A DNA stretch of 64,000 bases, from contig NZ_LT990039.1 of NCBI RefSeq assembly GCF_900312975.1, positions 496,001-560,000 on the forward strand. Direction: 5' to 3'. Position 1 is the stretch's first letter. Every line of letters starts with the position of its first letter. A program made the translations under genes and the position numbers. This document shows, in pieces, positions 28,066 to 36,843 of the stretch. Origin of the DNA: Massilistercora timonensis. Its GTDB lineage: Bacteria; Bacillota; Clostridia; Lachnospirales; Lachnospiraceae. The notes below the pieces were generated by a model, which did not search any database, was not told where the DNA came from, and saw nothing but the letters and a program-made list of their open reading frames with translations.

Positions 28066-28347
28066 CTACCTGGTCAGTTCATCCAGCGTATACTTCGCCT
28101 GGCACCGGGGACAGGTGTAGGTGTAATAGTAGTATTTCACCTTCGTGTCGTCCACATTTGCCAGCTCCCTGGTAAATGTCCCGGGGAGCTTGCCCTTGGT
28201 ATAAAAAGCCTCTTTCCTGCGGATCAGCTTCTCCCCGCACCGGGGACACTTGGGCTTCTTGAACAGGAAATAGTAGAATTGTTTCGGCGTAAAAGAATAG
28301 CTGAACGCCGTGGGCTTCATGGAATCCCAGTTCTGATCACGTTTCAT
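28066..28347 (-). CDS. small zinc-ribbon protein
   Basis: This 93-residue protein of unknown function carries two CPxC knuckles, KCPRCGEKL and TCPRCQAKY, about 45 residues apart. Together they can bind one zinc ion as a ribbon. Between them is an aromatic, Lys-rich stretch (KVKYYYYTY). It follows the GH43 gene by 16 bp and is probably co-transcribed; a role in sugar metabolism is only a guess from position. Confidence 0.75.
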   Translation of the reverse strand: MKRDQNWDSMKPTAFSYSFTPKQFYYFLFKKPKCPRCGEKLIRRKEAFYTKGKLPGTFTRELANVDDTKVKYYYYTYTCPRCQAKYTLDELTR

Positions 28348-28363
28348 AGGGGGCCTCCTTTCT

Positions 28364-29764
28364 CTACAGCCTCCGATACTGCAGTTCCTTCACAACCGCC
28401 TCGCCGCGCCCGCCGGCAAATACTCCCGGGCGCACCGCCAGGAATCCGTCATAGGCGTTGGTATTCTGGGGCTCCAGGTCAATGGTCACCTTGATCTTCT
28501 GCCAGGAGCTTTTGTCCCGGCTCACGAAGAAATCCAGATAGTGCCTGCGCACCCTGAGCTTAAGCCAGCACGTCCCGGCAGAGAATTCCTGCTGGTACAG
28601 CAAGCGTCCCAGCCGGTAGACCCGCAGCGCCTTTCCATCCACACTCACTCCATTATAGATCTGTTCGTTATAAATTGCCACAAGGCCGGCTTCCATTTCC
28701 CCTGCCACTTCTACCCTGGCAGAAAGTTCATAGCTGTGATCCCCTGTGTTGAGAAGAGCCGGGCCACATTCACAGGAAGCTCTTCCGTCCTTTCCTTCTC
28801 TGCTGCATCTGCCTGCTTCCTCGCTTCCCTTCCAGCGCATACACCCATCCTCCATGGACAGGTTACTCCAGGCGCTGCCACGCAGCCTCTGCCAGGAACG
28901 GGGATCGCAGACTGCGACCTCCTGCGTCCAGGCGCCTTCCTCCTCTTCTTCCGGCACCTGAAACCAGCCGTCTGCTGTAACCTCCACCGGGCTTAAGAGC
29001 AGCTTCCTGCCCCGGTTCATGTATCCATTCTCATAACCGTGGAACACCACCCACAGATTCCCTTTCTCATCTTCCACAAAATGCCCGTGGCCCTTGCAGA
29101 TCCACGGCTCTTCCAAAGACTTCGTGGCAACCAGAGGATTATAGGGAGAAAACTCCCAGGGTCCCTCCAGGTTCTTCGCCCTGGCCATCATGATCCGATG
29201 AGAAGTGGCCGGACCGGAAGTCCCGCCGTCCGCATAGGAAAGATAATAGTACCCTCTTGTCCTGATGATATTGGGCGCTTCCGGGAACTCCCCTTCGTAA
29301 TCCAGCTCCTCTGGAAGCGGCGGCGGATCCAGAAGCTTTCGCACCGGCCCGCCGGCAGAAAGGCCGTCCTCTGAAAGAGGCACAATATGCCCGCCGGACA
29401 GCAGGAGATACCGCTTCCCTTCCTCATCCACCACATGGCCCGGATCGATCAGCCCATGAACCTCCAGATCTACAGGCTTAGCCCATGCTCCCCGCAGATC
29501 CTCCGTCCAGGTGACCCAGTTGGTCCCTGCCCCGGAAAAGTACATATAATATCGGTCCTTGTATCTGAAGAAATCCGGCGCCCAGATCTCCTTCCCGCCA
29601 AATTCCCGGACTGCGTAGTTCCCCAGCGTCCAATGCTCAAGATCGCGGGAACTGTATATGGGAAGCCCGGGATCGTAGGGGCCGCTGGAAAAAGTCAGGT
29701 AAAAAGTGTCGCCCTCCCGGAAGATGGCCGGGTCCGGGCAGTCGCCGGTTAAAATGGGGTGCAT
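28364..29764 (-). CDS. glycoside hydrolase family 43 protein
   Basis: This 466-residue protein has a five-bladed beta-propeller GH43 domain (about 1-300) and a C-terminal beta-sandwich (about 310-460) like those of beta-xylosidases. The catalytic acids are visible: Asp in GDCPDPAIF near the start, Asp in GLIDPGH and Glu in GEFPEAPNI. No signal peptide is seen, so it acts in the cytoplasm on imported oligosaccharides, probably xylo- or arabino-oligomers. No transporter or sugar regulator is beside it. Confidence 0.88.
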   Translation of the reverse strand: MHPILTGDCPDPAIFREGDTFYLTFSSGPYDPGLPIYSSRDLEHWTLGNYAVREFGGKEIWAPDFFRYKDRYYMYFSGAGTNWVTWTEDLRGAWAKPVDLEVHGLIDPGHVVDEEGKRYLLLSGGHIVPLSEDGLSAGGPVRKLLDPPPLPEELDYEGEFPEAPNIIRTRGYYYLSYADGGTSGPATSHRIMMARAKNLEGPWEFSPYNPLVATKSLEEPWICKGHGHFVEDEKGNLWVVFHGYENGYMNRGRKLLLSPVEVTADGWFQVPEEEEEGAWTQEVAVCDPRSWQRLRGSAWSNLSMEDGCMRWKGSEEAGRCSREGKDGRASCECGPALLNTGDHSYELSARVEVAGEMEAGLVAIYNEQIYNGVSVDGKALRVYRLGRLLYQQEFSAGTCWLKLRVRRHYLDFFVSRDKSSWQKIKVTIDLEPQNTNAYDGFLAVRPGVFAGGRGEAVVKELQYRRL

Positions 29765-29815
29765 AGTAAGTCCTCCTTAGTTGTAAATATTTTCAAAAAA
29801 GTGCAAAATCAGCTT

Positions 29816-30214
29816 CTATTCATGGAGAAAAATGTCAATGGAAATCCTCACCCATTTTCCCTTCTTCTCTTTTTCCGTAATCTTGCCAAAAAGAAGCTTG
29901 CCGGCGTCCATCAGCCGGGCAAATATCACATTATCCTGCCTGGGCACATAGCCGATCTTTACGCCGTCGGTTGTCTTGATCACAATCGCCTGGGCGTCAT
30001 ATGGATTCTCCGGCTCCCGGAAAAACGCCAGCCTGTCGCCAATCTGCAGATGCGGCTCCAATTCTTCGATTCCCTCAACATGCGAAGTTCCCGCCACATA
30101 AGTATCAAATAAAAAGATATCTCTTTCAAATGGCTTGGGTATGGAGACTTCCCCGTTTTTCCCGTGAAGCAGACTTACCAGCCCTCTTTTTTCTTCTTTC
30201 GCTAAATGATCCAC
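29816..30214 (-). CDS. HIRAN-domain protein
   Basis: This 132-residue protein matches the HIRAN domain: TYVAGTSHVEGI, the LQIGDRLAFFREPENPYDAQAI core and IGYVPRQDN. HIRAN domains bind free 3' DNA ends or single-stranded DNA and usually ride on helicases or nucleases; here the domain stands alone. The start is a GTG at 30214 with GAGGTGA 6-7 nt upstream. It lies 6 bp after the J-domain-like gene, so the two are one operon. Confidence 0.82.
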   Translation of the reverse strand: MDHLAKEEKRGLVSLLHGKNGEVSIPKPFERDIFLFDTYVAGTSHVEGIEELEPHLQIGDRLAFFREPENPYDAQAIVIKTTDGVKIGYVPRQDNVIFARLMDAGKLLFGKITEKEKKGKWVRISIDIFLHE

Positions 30215-30220
30215 GTCCCG

Positions 30221-31042
30221 TCACCTCAGCATTTCTTCTATCTTCGCTTTATAAACAGCGATAAGCTCCTGATATTGTTCCAGAATATCCGTCAATTCCT
30301 GCCGCCTGTGTTCTAATTTTGCCGGATCGTCAAGGAACTCTTTCATTGTATAGGGATACTCTGATTTAATCTTCTCGATTTCCTTTCTCACCTGTTCCAG
30401 AAGAGCCGCCAGCCGGTTCCTCTCTTCGGAAAGCCGCGCTGCCGTATCCTTATAGTACTCCAAATCAGAACTGCTGCCGATCATCTCATTTATGATCCTC
30501 AATGCAGGAAGATCACCATTTTCATAGGCTGATACGGCGTGCTCAAACAGCTTCATCTGTGCCTCCGTTAGTTCCGGGTTCATGTCCGGATGAAGGATTT
30601 TCACAATCTTTCGATAAAGGCTTTTTAATTCCCTACTCTCCTCCTCGGATAAGCGCTCTCCTTTGCTCCTCTCCAATGCCTCATTCATCCTGTCCATCTG
30701 CTTGTCGAGGCGCTTCTGATATTCCATAAATTCCTGGTCGAGCGCGTCCTCTATGGCAGAGAGGATAACCTTTTCCTGCCGGTTCTTCTTCGCCTGGATC
30801 AGTTCAACCTTGCGCTTCAGCCGCAGGAAAGCGCATTCCGCCTCATAAGCCTGATATTCAAGGCCGCCAACTTTCAGCATATACTCCATCTCGATATTTT
30901 TGCAGATGACGAAGCGAAGTTCGTCCCGCTCCAGCACAAGCATGGACAACTCCGTCCGCAGCTTCTCGATCTCCTCTTTGAGCTTTTGGAAATCGGGGAA
31001 GGGGATGATTGTGGAATTGTGGGAAGGAGAGGTGTCTGGCAT
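30221..31042 (-). CDS. coiled-coil protein with a J-domain-like HPD motif
   Basis: This 273-residue protein is mostly coiled coil. A central helical segment reads LKSLYRKIVKILHPDMNP (about residues 143-160), which contains the HPD tripeptide of J-domains after a suitable basic helix. J-domains stimulate DnaK ATPase. AAAGGAG lies 5 nt before ATG 31042. Its pairing with a lone HIRAN protein suggests DNA-linked work such as stress or defence, but no function is known. Confidence 0.72.
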   Translation of the reverse strand: MPDTSPSHNSTIIPFPDFQKLKEEIEKLRTELSMLVLERDELRFVICKNIEMEYMLKVGGLEYQAYEAECAFLRLKRKVELIQAKKNRQEKVILSAIEDALDQEFMEYQKRLDKQMDRMNEALERSKGERLSEEESRELKSLYRKIVKILHPDMNPELTEAQMKLFEHAVSAYENGDLPALRIINEMIGSSSDLEYYKDTAARLSEERNRLAALLEQVRKEIEKIKSEYPYTMKEFLDDPAKLEHRRQELTDILEQYQELIAVYKAKIEEMLR

Positions 31043-31227
31043 AAGGGCTCCTTTCTGGGAATGGAGTTGATAGCTTTACAGGTTCGTTGGATAAACTATT
31101 TAAGCATATAGTAACACAAGCGCAGACGGAATTCTACTCACAGACAAAACATGCTATAGGAAAATCACAAGCTAAAAGGCACCTGTCTTCCAACAAATGC
31201 CTTGCTCGTGTCAACTTATCGTTTTAT

Positions 31228-31503
31228 CTACCACTTGTCTATAAAACTATGACAAAATTCTTTTTCATTCAAATCCGAATCAATAAACTTTTGAAGATCT
31301 AACTTCATGCCCTCATACTTATTTAACGCCTCTGTTATATCCTTTGCAAATACTGTATGAAACATCAAACCATAAATACCACACACGATTTCAAAGGGCG
31401 CAATATCTTCAGAACGATATATCGTGATCCTTGTCTGTTTTTTATATTCTTCATCCTTAATAATTGCAGGATTTTCTTGCTCTCTATCGCACTTTTCCCA
31501 CAT
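31228..31503 (-). CDS. hypothetical protein, small A+T-rich island gene
   Basis: This 91-residue protein (MWEKCDREQEN... to HSFIDKW) is not recognised. The sequence looks globular, with a hydrophobic centre (EIVCGIYGLMFHTVFA). It marks the left end of the A+T-rich region. Size and setting recall immunity proteins beside toxin genes, but no toxin is present. An AAAGG site lies about 11 nt upstream. Confidence 0.5.
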   Translation of the reverse strand: MWEKCDREQENPAIIKDEEYKKQTRITIYRSEDIAPFEIVCGIYGLMFHTVFAKDITEALNKYEGMKLDLQKFIDSDLNEKEFCHSFIDKW

Positions 31504-31588
31504 GGATCTTGCTACCTTTCCTTATGAATTTACACCTTCCTCACCCTGCAGCTCATGTATGCTTCCACGCTCTACTACACTATATGTT

Positions 31589-31786
31589 TCACAGAAACTC
31601 TACTATTTTTCCTGTAAAATCTCCTTTTCCCTCTATAGCAATACTTCGCGGAAGGTCATACACTGAAACAGAATCGTAATACTTTCCATCAATTCGATAT
31701 TTTTTATATACTTTATTAGGCAAATCTTGACTTAACTCAAGAACCGTGTATTTTCCCACACTCCACTCACCAATAATTTCTCCCAT
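31589..31786 (-). CDS. hypothetical protein
   Basis: This 65-residue protein (MGEIIGEWSVGKY...) is predicted to be mainly beta-strand, with no membrane segment or recognised motif. AGGTGA lies 7 nt before the ATG. The 200 bp upstream (31787-31984) holds no gene that I can support. Confidence 0.5.
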   Translation of the reverse strand: MGEIIGEWSVGKYTVLELSQDLPNKVYKKYRIDGKYYDSVSVYDLPRSIAIEGKGDFTGKIVEFL

Positions 31787-31984
31787 ACACTACTCACCTT
31801 CTTATGAGAACAAATGCGAATCTCTGTCCATTTCTGCAGAATGTCCTTAGAAGAATCGGTTGCGTCCGCTTTCCCCATGTCTCATGTTACAGGGAATATG
31901 CTTCTACTTTATCTTAAAGTAGCCCCTGCTTACATACCAAAATTTACATCCTCCCAAAGGACATAGTTCCTATCTAAATAATGC

Positions 31985-32149
31985 CTATATTTTCTGACCA
32001 GTGACTTCTAATTTTGGTTTTTCTTTTTCTTTCAGTCGCTCCAAAAAACATTCAAATTCCTCGTCAGACATTTCTCGAATCATCTGAACATATTCTGCTG
32101 TATCTCTATCATCACAAATATACTTATCATAATCTTGTCCATATCGCAT
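31985..32149 (-). CDS. hypothetical protein
   Basis: This 54-residue acidic protein starts MRYGQDYDKYICDDRD and is rich in charged helix (MSDEEFECFLERLKEKEK). I chose ATG 32149 because GAGGTG lies 5 nt upstream; a GTG at 32191 would add 14 residues but lacks a ribosome site. Function unknown. Confidence 0.45.
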   Translation of the reverse strand: MRYGQDYDKYICDDRDTAEYVQMIREMSDEEFECFLERLKEKEKPKLEVTGQKI

Positions 32150-32201
32150 GCCATCACCTCGATAACTTTCTAAAAACAACTCTATATTCACGAGGTAAAT
32201 C

Positions 32202-32618
32202 TTAAAGAACTTTCTCCCGTCCTGCCCCCTGAATATACTCCTTATCGAATATTTCTTCCTGTTCGCATAAAATATTCTCTAATTGGCTTATTTCATCACG
32301 CAAATGTATATTTCTAATAGCCACTTTTATTTCACCATCAGAGCAGCCTTGATCTTTCATAAAAATGCGCAACTCATCATCCTTAATTTCCTGTATTTTT
32401 TTGTCTATATCTGGTGTAGCAGACAAAAATATTGGCATTGCAATCTCTCCATGATTTCTTCTAACACCTCTCCAAATATTTTCCGCCTGTCTCGGGTTTT
32501 TACTTGTCATATATGCGAAAAAACATTCCGCCAAGAACTCCCGCTCATTTTTTGAATGCATATTCTGACACATACTCAGTAATAAATTTTTTCCAAAAAG
32601 CTTTACTTTCTCAAACAT
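32202..32618 (-). CDS. hypothetical protein, possibly the 3' remnant of a larger gene
   Basis: This 138-residue frame includes NEREFLAECFFAYMTSKNP, which resembles the C-terminal part of some zincin-like toxin domains, but it lacks a metal site and a ribosome site before its first ATG. I read it as a remnant rather than an active enzyme. Confidence 0.4.
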   Translation of the reverse strand: MFEKVKLFGKNLLLSMCQNMHSKNEREFLAECFFAYMTSKNPRQAENIWRGVRRNHGEIAMPIFLSATPDIDKKIQEIKDDELRIFMKDQGCSDGEIKVAIRNIHLRDEISQLENILCEQEEIFDKEYIQGAGREKVL

Positions 32619-32638
32619 ATGTAAAATTGAGGATAATA

Positions 32639-32767
32639 TTATCTCTCCAGATTGTATGCTATACGATTTTTGTAGTCAAATTTATTATACCTCAGCTCAC
32701 CACTTCTAATTTTATCATAGTTTCTAAGATAATACTCTCGCTCTTTATCGTATTCAGCAGGAGTCAT
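32639..32767 (-). CDS. very short hypothetical ORF
   Basis: A 42-codon frame starts MTPAEYDKEREYYLRNYDKI and is charged and probably helical. Another short frame ending TENLKEIPF stops just upstream (about 32782-32860), so both may be pieces of one broken gene. Confidence 0.35.
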   Translation of the reverse strand: MTPAEYDKEREYYLRNYDKIRSGELRYNKFDYKNRIAYNLER

Positions 32768-32878
32768 TCCTTCCACTCAAAACGGGATCTCTTTCAAATT
32801 TTCCGTTGCCCAGTTCTTATTTTCTTCCGCCAATCTTGCCCCCGTGTTTTTATATAATCTCTTAACATTTCGCCGACA

Positions 32879-32914
32879 GTTTAACTACCATATATATTTA
32901 CACTACTCTCAAAC
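32879..32914 (-). repeat. solitary type II-A CRISPR repeat
   Basis: This 36-bp sequence starts GTTTAACTACCATA, ends TTTACACTACTCTCAAAC and differs from the array consensus at only two central positions. It lies 787 bp outside the terminal repeat of the array at 33702, with four small genes or gene pieces between them. No second repeat lies 66 bp to its left. Confidence 0.93.
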
Positions 32915-32925
32915 CAAGCCAGGGT

Positions 32926-33036
32926 CTATTTCTTCAGCTCTATGCCCGATCCCCTATCCAGGCAAGTATTAGGCATCTGTCCCAACCGGATTTCTTTCCC
33001 ACATTCAACGCAGATTGTAACTATGTCATTCTCCAT
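32926..33036 (-). CDS. 36-residue zinc-knuckle-like small protein
   Basis: A short gene encodes MENDIVTICVECGKEIRLG and a later Cys (MPNTC). The CxxC plus a third Cys could bind metal. AGGGG lies 6 nt before ATG 33036. It stops 11 bp from the solitary CRISPR repeat. No function is known. Confidence 0.5.
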   Translation of the reverse strand: MENDIVTICVECGKEIRLGQMPNTCLDRGSGIELKK

Positions 33037-33053
33037 TGCTTACCCCTGGCATT

Positions 33054-33257
33054 TCACGGCCACGCTCCTTCCTCCTCCGGGTAAAGCTCTGGAAGCTCAT
33101 TACCGATTTGAATCGCAACTTTTATATCCCGCACATAATCCTTATAATGCCTCTGTCCATAATCCAATTCTTCATACCCTCCTGGATCATAGCCAAATTT
33201 CTTCTCATATTCAGAATATAGTTTTTTTAGTTCATCTGTCATTTTCCCGTGATACAT
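33054..33257 (-). CDS. hypothetical protein
   Basis: This 67-residue acidic, Tyr-rich protein starts MYHGKMTDELKKLYSEYEK. It follows the next upstream frame by 2 bp and sits in the block between the solitary repeat and the array. The ribosome site is weak (AGAAGAG). Function unknown. Confidence 0.5.
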   Translation of the reverse strand: MYHGKMTDELKKLYSEYEKKFGYDPGGYEELDYGQRHYKDYVRDIKVAIQIGNELPELYPEEEGAWP

Positions 33258-33259
33258 TA

Positions 33260-33463
33260 TTAACTCTTCTCAAATAAGGCCTGTAACTGTGGAAGGTATA
33301 TCTTTTGTACTTCAAAATATGGTTTATTACCATATGCGCATGACAACTGACTTTCTTTCAAAGGTTGCTGATTTTCCTGTCGTCTTTTGATATCTTTCAT
33401 CATGGCTTCTACAATTTCAGCATATTGTTTTTTCTTTTCAGGACTTAAATCGTCTCTTGTCAT
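33260..33463 (-). CDS. hypothetical protein
   Basis: This 67-residue protein starts MTRDDLSPEKKKQYAEIV and is mostly charged helix. ATG 33463 has an AGGTGG site upstream; the frame is open further upstream, but that part overlaps another gene piece. It forms a tight minus-strand run with its neighbours. Confidence 0.5.
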   Translation of the reverse strand: MTRDDLSPEKKKQYAEIVEAMMKDIKRRQENQQPLKESQLSCAYGNKPYFEVQKIYLPQLQALFEKS

Positions 33464-33693
33464 ATGTGATATACCACCTTTCTGCAAGGATTTGCATTGC
33501 AATATCTTGGATATCTTCCACAGTATCTCCGAGTGGATCAATCCTAAACATCGTCTCTGTGTATATCTCATTATATACCACCTGCTCGTTTAAGGGTTTC
33601 AACAATCTAATAGAATATGTATATTCTTCATTGCAACACTTAAACTCCTCTACCTTCGGCTACTCTTTCAAAATCATCCTTTCCAAAGGACAT
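33438..33693 (-). pseudogene. frameshifted small gene abutting the terminal CRISPR repeat
   Basis: ATG 33693 opens MSFGKDDFERVAE and stops after 17 codons. The next frame then continues as an open coding stretch (NEEYTYSIRLLKP, DTVEDIQDIAMQILAERW) to a stop at 33438, overlapping the next gene by 26 bp. A one-base shift joins the two parts. The ATG lies only 8 bp from repeat 33702, without a ribosome site. A second MSFG(K/R)-like start occurs near 31961, so the 5' end may be part of a repeated cassette. Confidence 0.5.
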
Positions 33694-34193
33694 GATTCCC
33701 GGTTTAACTTCCATATAAATTTACACTACTCTCAAACAGAACATCTTTTCCTCATCCTGGGCTCGCTGTTTAACTACCATATAAATTTACACTACTCTCA
33801 AACGGGCACTGCACCGTATAATGATCCATGATCGTTTAACTACCATATAAATTTACACTACCCTCAAACAGAAGATGACATCTCCCGGCTCCGGCTTGTG
33901 TTTAACTACCATACAAATTTACACTACTCTCAAACCTTCCAAGGCGAAGATCAAGACCATCCAACGTTTAACTACCATACAAATTTACACTACTCTCAAA
34001 CCCTTTGATTCTCTCAAACCAATCCGTGAAGGTTTAACTACCATACAAATTTACACTACTCTCAAACCCTTGAACGGCTGCATGGTGGCCTCCGCCAGTT
34101 TGTATACGGTAAATCATTAGTACCGTGCTAGTTTCCTCACTCCATGAGATAATAACTCCAGAAAACTACAAGTTTTTTAAAGGAGTCAGCGCC

Positions 34194-34583
34194 ATGGATA
34201 AAATCACACATCAGGTCCGTGCAGAGCATTGGACCAGGATCCTGAATGAATGTATGAACAGCGGGATGTCAAAGACTGCCTGGTGCCGGGCAAACGGGAT
34301 CTCTGAAAAACAGTTCTTTTACTGGCAGCGCATCCTGCGCCGGGAAGCTTATGAAGCATCTCAGAATCCGTCCCTGCTTGCAGTTACAGGGACAGGACAG
34401 TTATCTGCCGTTCAGCAGTCCGTATCTTTCGCCGAGATCAAACTTCCTGCTGTGTCACCGGACGTATCCTCCGTTTTCCATCCGGATCTTGTGATCCGGA
34501 AAGGGAAACTTGTCCTGGAGATCTCGAATTCAGCCTCGGCAGAACTGCTCTCCCGGATTGGAGGGATCCTCCATGCTGAATAA
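34194..34583 (+). CDS. tnpA: IS66 accessory protein TnpA
   Basis: This 129-residue protein begins MDKITHQVRAEHWTRILNEC and contains SKTAWCRANGISEKQFFYWQ, the helix-turn-helix of IS66 Orf1. It helps DNA binding during transposition. AAAGGAG lies 8 nt before ATG 34194; the upstream open frame lacks a ribosome site. Its end overlaps the next gene. Confidence 0.9.
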   Translation: MDKITHQVRAEHWTRILNECMNSGMSKTAWCRANGISEKQFFYWQRILRREAYEASQNPSLLAVTGTGQLSAVQQSVSFAEIKLPAVSPDVSSVFHPDLVIRKGKLVLEISNSASAELLSRIGGILHAE

Positions 34584-34932
34584 CGCATCTGGATTCCGGA
34601 AGGTTTACATTGCTGCCGGTTATACAGATCTGCGGCGCGGCATTGACGGGCTGGCATCCATTGTGAAATTCAACTTCCAGCTGGACCCATACGAAAAGGA
34701 TATCCTCTTCCTGTTCTGCGGAAGGCGCAGTGACCGCATCAAAGGACTTGTATGGGAAGGAGACGGATTCCTTCTTCTTTACAAAAGGCTGGAGCTTGGC
34801 GGCTTCAGCTGGCCCCGTACAAAAGAAGAAGCATTGGAGATCACGCCGGAACAATACCGGGCGCTGATGCAAGGACTGGAGATTGTATCCAGACACCCGA
34901 TCCAGGAAGTGCAGCCCGGCGATCTCCTTTGA
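34573..34932 (+). CDS. tnpB: IS66 accessory protein TnpB
   Basis: This 119-residue protein starts MLNNASGFRKVYIAAGYTDL and has RRGIDGLASIV, the standard IS66 Orf2 signature, with the usual length. It is required with TnpA for full transposition in studied members. It overlaps the tnpA stop by about 11 bp, which suggests coupled translation. Confidence 0.92.
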   Translation: MLNNASGFRKVYIAAGYTDLRRGIDGLASIVKFNFQLDPYEKDILFLFCGRRSDRIKGLVWEGDGFLLLYKRLELGGFSWPRTKEEALEITPEQYRALMQGLEIVSRHPIQEVQPGDLL

Positions 34933-35220
34933 TACGTTGTGCAAAACGGAGAAATTTAAAAATCTTTTCCAGTTCGCCAACGCAGATACAGTGGGAGTTA
35001 TCCACATCCGGGTCTCATGCCATTCATTCAATTAAGAGTACTTCACAGCGATTGGCTGCTGTGTGGATAAGTACTCTGAAAAACTGAAAAAACCAGTAGT
35101 TTTTTCGGCTTTTCAGAGTGTTTATCCTTTGGTGAGAATGACGGACTCATTTTCCATCGGGTTCGCTTTTTCTTTTGGTTTGCGGTACAATAGTCCCAGC
35201 AAAACAAAGGAGCGCCGAAC
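34933..35220 (+). other. non-coding gap inside IS66 with hairpins
   Basis: This 288-bp stretch between tnpB and tnpC shows no gene. An imperfect long hairpin pairs AGAGTACTT near 35035 with AAGTACTCT near 35070, followed by an A/T-rich inverted segment and an AAAGGAG site for tnpC. It may attenuate transcription into the transposase. Confidence 0.45.
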
Positions 35221-36843
35221 ATGACGAAGATCTACTCACCGGAAGAACTGAACAGTTTCAGCAGGGAAACACTCGTGGCAGTGATCCTGTCCATGCAGGA
35301 TCAGCTGGCCAGGCTGAATACAAACATGGAACGCCTGATCGAACAGATCGCATCTGCAAACAATCACCGTTATGGGCGCTCTTCCGAAAAGCTGGATGTG
35401 ATCGCCGGGCAGTTGGAACTGGAGCTCATCTTTAATGAAGCGGAAGCCCTGACCGAGACACTTTATGTCGTTGAACCCGCAGAAGAGGATGTGATCCAGG
35501 TCACGCGCCGGAAGAAAAAAGGGAAACGCGAAGAAGATCTTAAGGATCTTCCCGTGGAAGTCATTCCCCATACCCTTCCGGAAGAAAAGCTGCAGGAGAT
35601 CTTCGGCGCAGCTGGCTGGAAGCAGCTTCCGGATGAAGTCTATAAAAGAGTCCGGGTACAGCCGGCAGTTTACACAGTCGAAGAGCACCATGTGGCCGTG
35701 TATGCCGGAAAGGACAATCAGACGATCGTGAAAGCAGACCGTCCGAGGGAACTGCTCCGAAACAGCATCCTGACTCCCTCCCTGGCGGCAAGCATCCTGA
35801 ATGCCAAGTATGTCAACGGACTTCCCTTATATCGGATCAGCCAGGAATTCCTGCGCAATGACATCCATATCTCCCGGCAGGTAATGGCCAACTGGGTGAT
35901 CCAGTGTGCCGACCGGTATCTGGGGCCCCTTTATGATTACCTTCATAACAGGATGTACCTCTTCCATGTGCTGCAGGCCGATGAGACTCCGGTCAAAGTA
36001 TCGAAGGATGGGCGTCCGGCGAACAGTACGAGTTACATGAGGGTCTATCGGACGGGAATGGGATATGGAGATACCCCAATCATCCTGTATGAATACCAGA
36101 AGCCCCTGAAAGCAGACCATCCGCGGGAATTCCTGAAAGGGTTCACCGGTGTCGTTGTCTGCGACGGATACTCCGCCTACCGGAAGCTGGACCGGGAAAC
36201 CGAATCCATTGTCTTTGCAGGGTGCTGGACCCATGCGAGAAGATATTTCGCGGATGCCCTGAAAGCACTGCCGAAAAAGGAGTATGAGGCAGCCAAAGAT
36301 ACGGTCGCCTATGAAGCCATCAAACGGATCAGCGCGATCTATCATCTGGACAATCAGCTTGCTGATCTGAAACCGGACGATCGCAGGAAACAGCGGCAGA
36401 TCAACCTCAAACCTCTGGTGGAGGCTTTCTTTGCGTGGGCAAAAGAGATCAGGGAATCCGGCCGTCTGATCAAAGGTAAAACCCTGGAAGGGATCAACTA
36501 CTGCATCAACCAGGAAGAAGCATTAAAAGTATTCCTGGATGACGGTGAAATCCCGCTTGATAACAACGCAACGGAAGGCGCGCTGCGCAGTTTCTGCCTG
36601 CACAAGCATGCATGGAAGCTGATCGACAGTATCGACGGCGCGAAATCCAGTGCGATCGTCTACAGCATCACAGAAACGGCGAAGGCGAATAACCTGAATC
36701 CTTTCCGCTATCTGGAATACGTCCTGACAGTGATGAAGGACCACCAGGAAGATACGGATTACCGTTTTATGGAAGATCTGCTTCCCTGGTCTGGGCAGCT
36801 GCCGGAAATCTGCCGGAGCAAAACAAAAACAACAAATGTGTAA
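35221..36843 (+). CDS. tnpC: IS66 transposase TnpC
   Basis: This 540-residue DDE transposase has an N-terminal coiled coil with HRYGRSSEKLD, a zinc-less central region, and a catalytic core with Asp in LQADETPVKV, Asp in VVCDGYSAYRKL and Glu in ATEGALRSF. AAAGGAG lies upstream of the ATG. The length and order match complete IS66 elements, so it is probably active. Confidence 0.95.
   Translation: MTKIYSPEELNSFSRETLVAVILSMQDQLARLNTNMERLIEQIASANNHRYGRSSEKLDVIAGQLELELIFNEAEALTETLYVVEPAEEDVIQVTRRKKKGKREEDLKDLPVEVIPHTLPEEKLQEIFGAAGWKQLPDEVYKRVRVQPAVYTVEEHHVAVYAGKDNQTIVKADRPRELLRNSILTPSLAASILNAKYVNGLPLYRISQEFLRNDIHISRQVMANWVIQCADRYLGPLYDYLHNRMYLFHVLQADETPVKVSKDGRPANSTSYMRVYRTGMGYGDTPIILYEYQKPLKADHPREFLKGFTGVVVCDGYSAYRKLDRETESIVFAGCWTHARRYFADALKALPKKEYEAAKDTVAYEAIKRISAIYHLDNQLADLKPDDRRKQRQINLKPLVEAFFAWAKEIRESGRLIKGKTLEGINYCINQEEALKVFLDDGEIPLDNNATEGALRSFCLHKHAWKLIDSIDGAKSSAIVYSITETAKANNLNPFRYLEYVLTVMKDHQEDTDYRFMEDLLPWSGQLPEICRSKTKTTNV

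Noticed and set aside
34438-35031. A 197-codon minus-strand frame inside IS66
   Set aside because: It is antisense to tnpA and tnpB, which have full family signatures.
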